Origin: Kryptolebias marmoratus
Lineage: Eukaryota > Chordata > Actinopteri > Cyprinodontiformes > Rivulidae
NCBI RefSeq assembly: GCF_001649575.2
Contig: NC_051440.1
Location: forward strand, 17,882,977 to 17,946,976
Direction of reading: 5' to 3'
DNA: 64,000 bases
In this document: in pieces, positions 58,051 to 64,000 of the stretch
Position numbering within the stretch: position 1 is the first letter of the stretch
Layout of the letters: every line of letters begins with the position of its first letter
Notes under the pieces: generated by a model
Seen by the model: only the letters and a program-made list of their open reading frames with translations
Database searches by the model: none
What the model was told of the DNA's origin: nothing
Translations under genes and position numbers: made by a program

Positions 58051-58200
58051 CTTGGAAGTTTCTATTTTTTACGGTCGGACGTAACTGGTGCGTGAGAGCT
58101 CTGCCGGGGGCGGGACTTGACGTCGTGACGTATGACGCAAAGGGGGGAGGAGCCTCAGACAGATTGTTTACAACCTGCAGGAGAAGAGGAGGAACTGAGG
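58051..58200 (-). promoter_or_regulatory. rsbn1l: rsbn1l promoter
   Basis: A CpG-rich region continues from the first coding exon. It has a GC-box-like GGGGGCGGGA at 58106-58115 and three clustered CRE/ATF half sites (TGACGTC at 58118, TGACGTA at 58126, TGACGCAA at 58133), 70-90 bases upstream of the ATG. There is no TATA box in the expected place. Motif-based. Confidence 0.5.
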
Positions 58201-58987
58201 AGCTCGGTGCTGCAGCGATACCATGAAAAACACCAGTTTGTTGACATAAAGGGCCTTTATCTGCTATTATTTACGTTTTAAAGAAACAAGAATTCAAAAT
58301 AAATTAATCTATGATGAGATATTAATACAGAAACTGAAAAACACAGCTACTTTTTAATTTCACATTTTTTAATTCACCATTTTTTTGTCATACTGTTTAT
58401 TCAATACAGTGCAAAATCACAAACTGCTACAAGTAAGCTTTTAAAAAATATATAAAACTAAAATCGACATAAAATAATCAAAGGTTTTTAGTAAAACTAA
58501 GATTAGAAATCAGTAAACTGTGCCACCAAAATACTACACCAAAATACTTGTATGTTTTTAATGGTTCAAACAATTTAATTGTTTCATAAACCAGTTGAGA
58601 ACCAGTTGAGAAGCTATGTTAAATAGAAAACAAATTTATTTTCATTAAACATGCTAGCTTTTTTCTTTTTTTTGTAATTAATATACATATATACGTTTAT
58701 ATATATTTCTTAATTACTAACTTTGACTTTGTAGCCTTAAAAGTTTTCATGCTTACCTACATGACAGCAATTATTAACATTTATATATTTTTTATTTGTC
58801 CAACAGCTGACTGTGTAACATGTCCTACTTTCAGCTCAGTTTTATTTTAATGTATCTTGTTTGTAGACACATCCTTCTGTTTTTATGCAATCATGTACTG
58901 TTGTTTTAATTCAGGTTTTTATTTTATATTACTGAATATAACATAAATATTTCCACTCCTTTATTATCTTAGACATTCTTGTTTTTG

Positions 58988-59003
58988 CCACTAGGTGGCA
59001 GTG
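58988..59003 (+). promoter_or_regulatory. CTCF-like core motif
   Basis: CCACTAGGTGGCAGTG is a good match to the CTCF core, about 0.9 kb upstream of the rsbn1l start. Motif match only. Confidence 0.4.
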
Positions 59004-59997
59004 TGGTCACAGAAATATATTGAGCTGTACAGTATATGATATATATGTTTAATGACTGGAGATTTGTTGAAAGGGCTTATTTAAGAATGTGCTCGGAAGT
59101 TATTAGTTTCATTACATCCAAGATTAAAATGTCATTAATACAGAACCAAAACAGGCTGGCTTTTGGAACGTGCTAAGACTGGATGGAAGTTCTCTTAATA
59201 TTATGACATAAAACAAAAACAAATCAAGCAAAAGTTTTGAAAATTTCCCCAAACCACTCTCATGCAGTCCATTCGCATGTCCTCTCCGGCTCTCATCCGC
59301 ATCCGCACCCACAAGGGTAGAAACCTTAACCTGCCAGAGAGATTAGGAAAGCCGTTTACGGACTCTGAAATGAGATTTGTACATTTCTTCTGACTCAGAC
59401 TGCTCGCCTGGTGAGAGCGGGGCTGTGTGCTCACACTTCAACAGTTTCCATAGAGATGAAAACAGTCTGCAGCATAAACCAGTAAAAGTCATTTCTGGTT
59501 CTCATAACACAAGGCGGTGTTGACCGTCATTACTAATGGCAACTTATCAGGACTTAAAAGCACATTTACCAAAACACTGGTCTCATATATAAACCTGTGG
59601 TACTTGTTTATTTATTGCAAGGACAGTGCATATTAAGAACATTTCTGTCAGTACGCCAGAATTAGCCAGAAGGTTATTTTTCACCTGCAGTCCATAGAGA
59701 CATGATAAAAGTCACCCCAAAAAACAAAAGTAAAACTACATATTTACATGAGCAATAAAACAATTACTATACAATAAATAAAAAGTACTATAAGCTAAAA
59801 GAAGACTCAAACTCTTACGATATGAGTTCAGAACTAAATTAAAGGCCTAGCATTCTTTGAAGGAATGCATATCACCCGCCGAAGATCTGATGTTGAGAAA
59901 AGATGGAGGTGTTTTGGTCAAACCTTACAGGTATCTGTTAGAGCTTGAAGCACGTGTTGAGGATGACTCTCAGCTACTACCACACATTTACCCCAGT

Positions 59998-60138
59998 ATC
60001 CGTAAAACTGATTAGTTGTGGCGGCCATCTTGAACTGGGAAGTTAATCAGCTGTAGATGAACATACAGTGATTACTTACTGTGAGTTTCATTAAAATCCA
60101 TCCACTGGTTCATGAGATATTTTGCTAACAGACAGACC
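59998..60138 (+). repeat. Dispersed repeat, copy 2
   Basis: The counterpart, in opposite orientation, of 44571-44725, sharing 'CATGAGATATTTTGCTAACAG' and neighbouring blocks. The two copies flank tmem60 and rsbn1l. Confidence 0.65.
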
Positions 60139-61045
60139 CCATCCACACACACAAGTAAAAACATTATCGCCTTTGCCTTTTACATTTGAGATGCATTTGA
60201 AAAAATACTGTTTCCAACCTATTATTTCCAGTGCAGAACTTATTATTAACAAAATATTCGACATGTTTTTGATTTGCGACGCCTCTCATTACCAGGTTTT
60301 CATTATTTCTGGGGTTTTTTTCATGTTGATTACTGCAGATCTGAGTCAGACAAGAGGAGAGATCAACAGATTTGAGTTTTTGTGGTGCGTTCAAGGACAA
60401 CCATCAGCGCATCTGGATGTTTTCGATTTAACGCAGCTGGGAGATCTACAGAATACGCCACAAATCCATTCAGCATGGACATCTTGGTACGACATGATGA
60501 ACAAGAAACAGTTACAGCAGAATATTTATGACTAAAATTAAACAAACTTATCTTTCGTATGATGGAGAAATGCTTATTTAGCTGCGCACCTCTGTCAGGC
60601 AGATCCCGTTTTACACCCGCTCTCCTTCATCAGCACTGTAAGAGTCTTTAATATAAATGTTAAAACATTTTAATGGAGCCCAGGTTTTTGGATTAAAAAC
60701 TAATTGACCTGGCATTATCTGGTGTTGCTGGCTGACAAAAATACAGCCCAGATGGGAGGAACACTTGACTGATTCACTTTAAGGAATCACTATCAGTCAA
60801 TTGATGGATGAAAACACTCACACATGCTAAAGGAATGTCTCAGCGACTGCAGAATTAAAGAGCTGGCTGCCGAGCGTCTGTGTGAATATGAATGTGTGTA
60901 TGAGAAAGATAGAAGATGAAGTAAGAAGGAAATTAGGAGGGATTTCATTTTGAACCGATACAGATCAACGCGATTAGAGCTGCTGTATCATGTCACGGCT
61001 CTGCTAAACGAATCTCAATTCTTGGCATGAAAATAGTCCGTATCG

Positions 61046-62000
61046 CAACTCCAGTACTGAAAATGTTGGGATGTTGTGTAAAATGTAAACAAAAACAGAC
61101 CGCAATCATTTGCAAATCTCATAAAAGCACATTTTATTCGCAGTGGAACATAGTAAACAAACGTTTCAAACGCACATCTAAGTACCGTTTTCAGGACAAG
61201 GGGGTCAAACAAGGTTGAAGAAGTTCGTGGGGCTGTTAGAAACAGCTGGAGGAGCACTTTGCAGCAAATTAGATTAACTGGCAACAGGTCAGTCAGAGGA
61301 CTCCGAAATACAGTAAAGATGGGCAGAGGTTCACCAGACTGGAAAAGTAAAAGCGGTGGAACAATTTCAAGAATTTCAGAATAAACAGAAACATTATACA
61401 ACATCTACAGCTCATGATATTATCAAAAGATTCAAGAATCTGGAGAAATCTCTGAGCTCAAAAGGCTGAAAGTCGATACTGTGATCGTCGGGCCCTTCAG
61501 GCGGCGCTGCTTTAAAAACAGGTCTGGTTCTGTTCTGGACATCCCTGCATGACTCAGGAACACTTCAACACATCACTGTCTGTGAACACAGTTCACCGTT
61601 TCATCTATAAAATGATGATTAAAGCTCTATCGGGCAAAGGAGTCGGATGTGAACATCATCCAGAAACGCTGCAGTCTTCTCTGAACCAAAGTTTAAAATA
61701 AACTGAAGCAAAGAGGAGAACTAATTTGAGGTGAGAGACCATCAGGTCTGTTATCAGCGCACTGCTGAAAAACCTGCCTCTCTGATGGTATGGGGCTGCA
61801 TTAAGTGCCTCTGGTGGGGGCAGCTTACACATCTGGAAAGGCTCCATCGATGCAGAAAAGTGTATACAGGTTTTAGACAAACATCTTCTCCCATCCAAAA
61901 AAGAAGACCCAGAACTGTTGAGCAACTAGAATCCTCCATCAGACAAAGAACGGGACAACATTTCCCTCCAGAATCTCCAGCAGCTGCTCTCCTCGGTTGT
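61046..62000 (+). mobile_element. Internally deleted Tc1-like transposon
   Basis: The left end 'CAACTCCAGTACTGAAAATG', followed by 'GTTGGGATGTTGTGTAAAATG', resembles the terminal repeat of a common fish Tc1/mariner family. Further in, 'ATTATCAAAAGATTCAAGAATC', 'AGGAACACTTC', a 'SLMVWGCIK' coding fragment at about 61776 and a 'RRPRTVEQLESSIRQ' fragment at about 61900 follow the order of a DDE transposase. The frame is broken by several indels, the block between the two last fragments is deleted, and no clear right terminal repeat is seen. It is a dead, nonautonomous fossil. Confidence 0.7.
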
Positions 62001-64000
62001 ATAAAATTATCCAGGTGGGTTTATAGTGAGTGTGGCATTACAAAAGGCTGGCGCTGCTCGTCTAAGCTGTGGGGTTCACTTCAGTTCAGATGGAAACGCG
62101 ACGCTTATTCAAATAGCAGACAAGAGGAATGACACGGGCTCCTCTGCCGAAACTGGATGGAGATGAAGAGTCGTGCCAGGAAGCCCAGGACTGATGGTCA
62201 AATGTTTGTTCTAGTCTGTATGGGAGAGAAAAAAAAAAAAAGTGTTTACACGATGAGGGACAGAGAGTGGGCCAAGCCAGCTCACCGGAGAAATTCAAAA
62301 CACTCAATCCCAAAAGGGCAACCTGAGGCGAAAAAAATCCCCCGCTGCCCTTAAAAGGGTAAAGCCAGGAGCGAGGGTATCGTCGATAATAAAGCTGGGC
62401 TTTGTAGCAGCCGAAAACAAATGTAGTTCAAGCAAAACTACTAAATCAAACGGCTCTGCCCTTTAATTCCTAATCACAACGAAGCTTCTCATCATTATTA
62501 GCCTTCATGCAGTCTGTGCATCAGACTGGTTTGTTGTGGCAAAGCAATGACTGAGATTTATGCTTGGATATCAAGTAAAAAAAAAAGAAAAAAAAAAGTG
62601 GCGCAATGATAATAAATCAACGAGTGTTCAGACTTAAACCCCTCAAGAATGTAAACATTTCTCTCGCACTCGTTCACAGTGAACGTGGAGGGTGAAAGGA
62701 CACTTATTCCTGGCTATCATCCTGCCAACAGTTGCCAAATGTCGAATGACCTCATAGTTGCATTAGAATAAGATGAAGAAGAGGAGGAGGAGGAGGAGGA
62801 GGAGGAGGAAGAGGAATGGCTCGACTTGGGAGTTAAAGCAGGACACGGCGGTACGGGGTGGCTACGCCATAAAAGTTCGAGCCCTGATTTAAGTTTCTGT
62901 TCGTCTGAAAAGATTTGTGACCAAAAAATTGTTCGGTTCCTGAAAGATGCAGAACCAATAAATAAATAAATAAAAAGTTTTGTTTATATTTAAAGCAAAA
63001 ATACTTTTAAAGCCTTACAGTTTCAAACTAACAGAGAGGGGGAAAAAAAGAGATTCGAGGAGGCATAAAGGCTGGGAGGCTTTCAGGTCGGTTTTTGGGA
63101 GTTTCATTCGTTCATTTCTGTTGGTCCGGAGCCATTTAGCATGAACTAATTTTTTTTATTTGCCCCATGTAAGATGACTTAATGATTTCCACGGAAAAAA
63201 CTTCAGCCAGCAGTGATCCTTAAGGTAGCTCATGGTCAATTTGGAGATGTGGGTAAGATCATTACTCTGAAACAACTGCCTTTTCTTTACGAACCTCTTT
63301 TACAGACGGTGGGTAGTTTTGTACCTTGTGGTTATTTATTAATGTTATTTATTACTCTGTCTGTAAAACAGCCCCTGTGCTAGCCTGAACTCTGCTCATA
63401 TTTATATTTATATTTCTAATCTAATCATAGGATAAGTTGAGAATAAAATAAAGATACAACTTTTAAGGAAGTGTTTTGTTTTGGTCTAATTATTTCTGTT
63501 TTATTCTGACTTCATCTGAGCACAAAACGTATTTCTAAAACACACCAGACCTGTTTGGATGTTGAACTGTAAATGTCTCATCAAGTTATTTAGTCTTTTA
63601 CTTGACCTTTACTTTTCACGTAAACTCTGATTGGGAAGTGACATCACGATCACAGCTGCAGGAAACGAGTCGCTATCAGCAGAAACGCCTCTCCAGCAAC
63701 GCGGACATTCATCACCGTGATCTTTTTAGTCAGCTAAATTTCCCTCGCTTGGCCTCCTAAAGACGACTGCGAAGAAGTCAGGGATTCAGGACGCTAATAT
63801 GTAAGAGCATTAACACCAGAATGACGGCGTTTCATTCAACTGTGGCATTTAGGCTTTACAAGGAGCAGCTGGGAGACGAAGAGGAAATGATGAGGTTCAG
63901 TTTTTTTTTTTTTAAACCAGTTTTCATTTCTAACCTGCTGCTTCTCAAACTCTTCTGGCTAAACCAATGATTTCCTCTGTCACCGTTCGAAGAACAGCTG
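62001..64000. other. Gene-poor right end
   Basis: No supported exon. It contains A-runs at about 62229-62241 and 62577-62598, a (GGA)n tract and a run of AAATA near 62960. A slightly CpG-richer patch at 63640-63800 could be regulatory for a gene beyond the window, but nothing specific supports this. Confidence 0.5.
62775..62815. repeat. (GGA)n microsatellite
   Basis: About 13 GGA/GAA units, purine-only. Confidence 0.9.

Larger units (their letters stand above)
58201..61045. other. Gene-poor region upstream of rsbn1l
   Basis: AT-rich. It holds a CTCF-like core at 58988-59003 and the dispersed repeat at 59998-60138. A stretch at about 59600-59800 ('TTTATTGCAAGGACAGTGCA') also looks like an interspersed repeat. 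No exon was supported; the 137-codon frame at 60122 overlaps repeat sequence. Confidence 0.55.

Noticed and set aside
60122..60535. 137-codon plus-strand frame
   Set aside because: Begins inside the dispersed repeat at 59998-60138, has low-complexity composition and no recognisable domain.

Overview
This window is vertebrate nuclear DNA, almost certainly from a ray-finned (teleost) fish. The evidence is short coding exons with canonical GT-AG junctions, kilobase introns, CpG-rich promoter patches, AATAAA-type 3' ends, microsatellites and decayed Tc1-like transposons, plus five protein genes with clear vertebrate orthologues. No operons, CRISPR, phage or plasmid features are present. A 100-base run of N (34924-35023) is an assembly gap.

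Layout, left to right. 1-1690: gene-poor, with a decayed Tc1-like fragment and a CTCF-like motif. 1690-29530 (+): wnk1, a WNK-family kinase. I could join 28 coding exons in frame (1,934 codons), preceded by at least one separate 5'UTR exon and followed by a 2.6-kb 3'UTR. 29759-33087 (-): rad52, tail-to-tail with wnk1, 11 coding exons, 414 codons. 33.5-35.9 kb: repeat-rich intergenic DNA with the gap and a TTTAGC-type minisatellite. 35.96-44.42 kb (+): prr5 (Protor-1, an mTORC2 subunit), with a CpG-island first exon, two alternative N-terminal coding exons and nine exons in the main 413-codon form. 45.36-47.03 kb (+): tmem60, a four-pass membrane protein in one coding exon. 48.09-58.15 kb (-): rsbn1l (round spermatid basic protein 1-like), 8 coding exons, 1,138 codons, with an unusually long charged C-terminal tail. 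58.2-64.0 kb: no gene seen, repeats and another Tc1-like remnant.

The order joins two blocks known in human: WNK1-RAD52 (chromosome 12p13, convergent) and TMEM60-RSBN1L (7q11, convergent). PRR5, which lies on human chromosome 22q13, sits between them. The genes do not form one pathway: ion and volume signalling (wnk1), DNA strand annealing (rad52), mTORC2 (prr5), an uncharacterised membrane protein (tmem60) and a chromatin JmjC-like protein (rsbn1l). I found no convincing undescribed biological system. The points most worth a second look are the rsbn1l tail, the alternative prr5 N-termini, the GC-AG intron in rad52, the weak-donor 91-bp intron in wnk1, and several regulatory-motif clusters. 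Exon boundaries come from reading splice signals, reading-frame phase and remembered family similarity; no alignment or transcript data were available.
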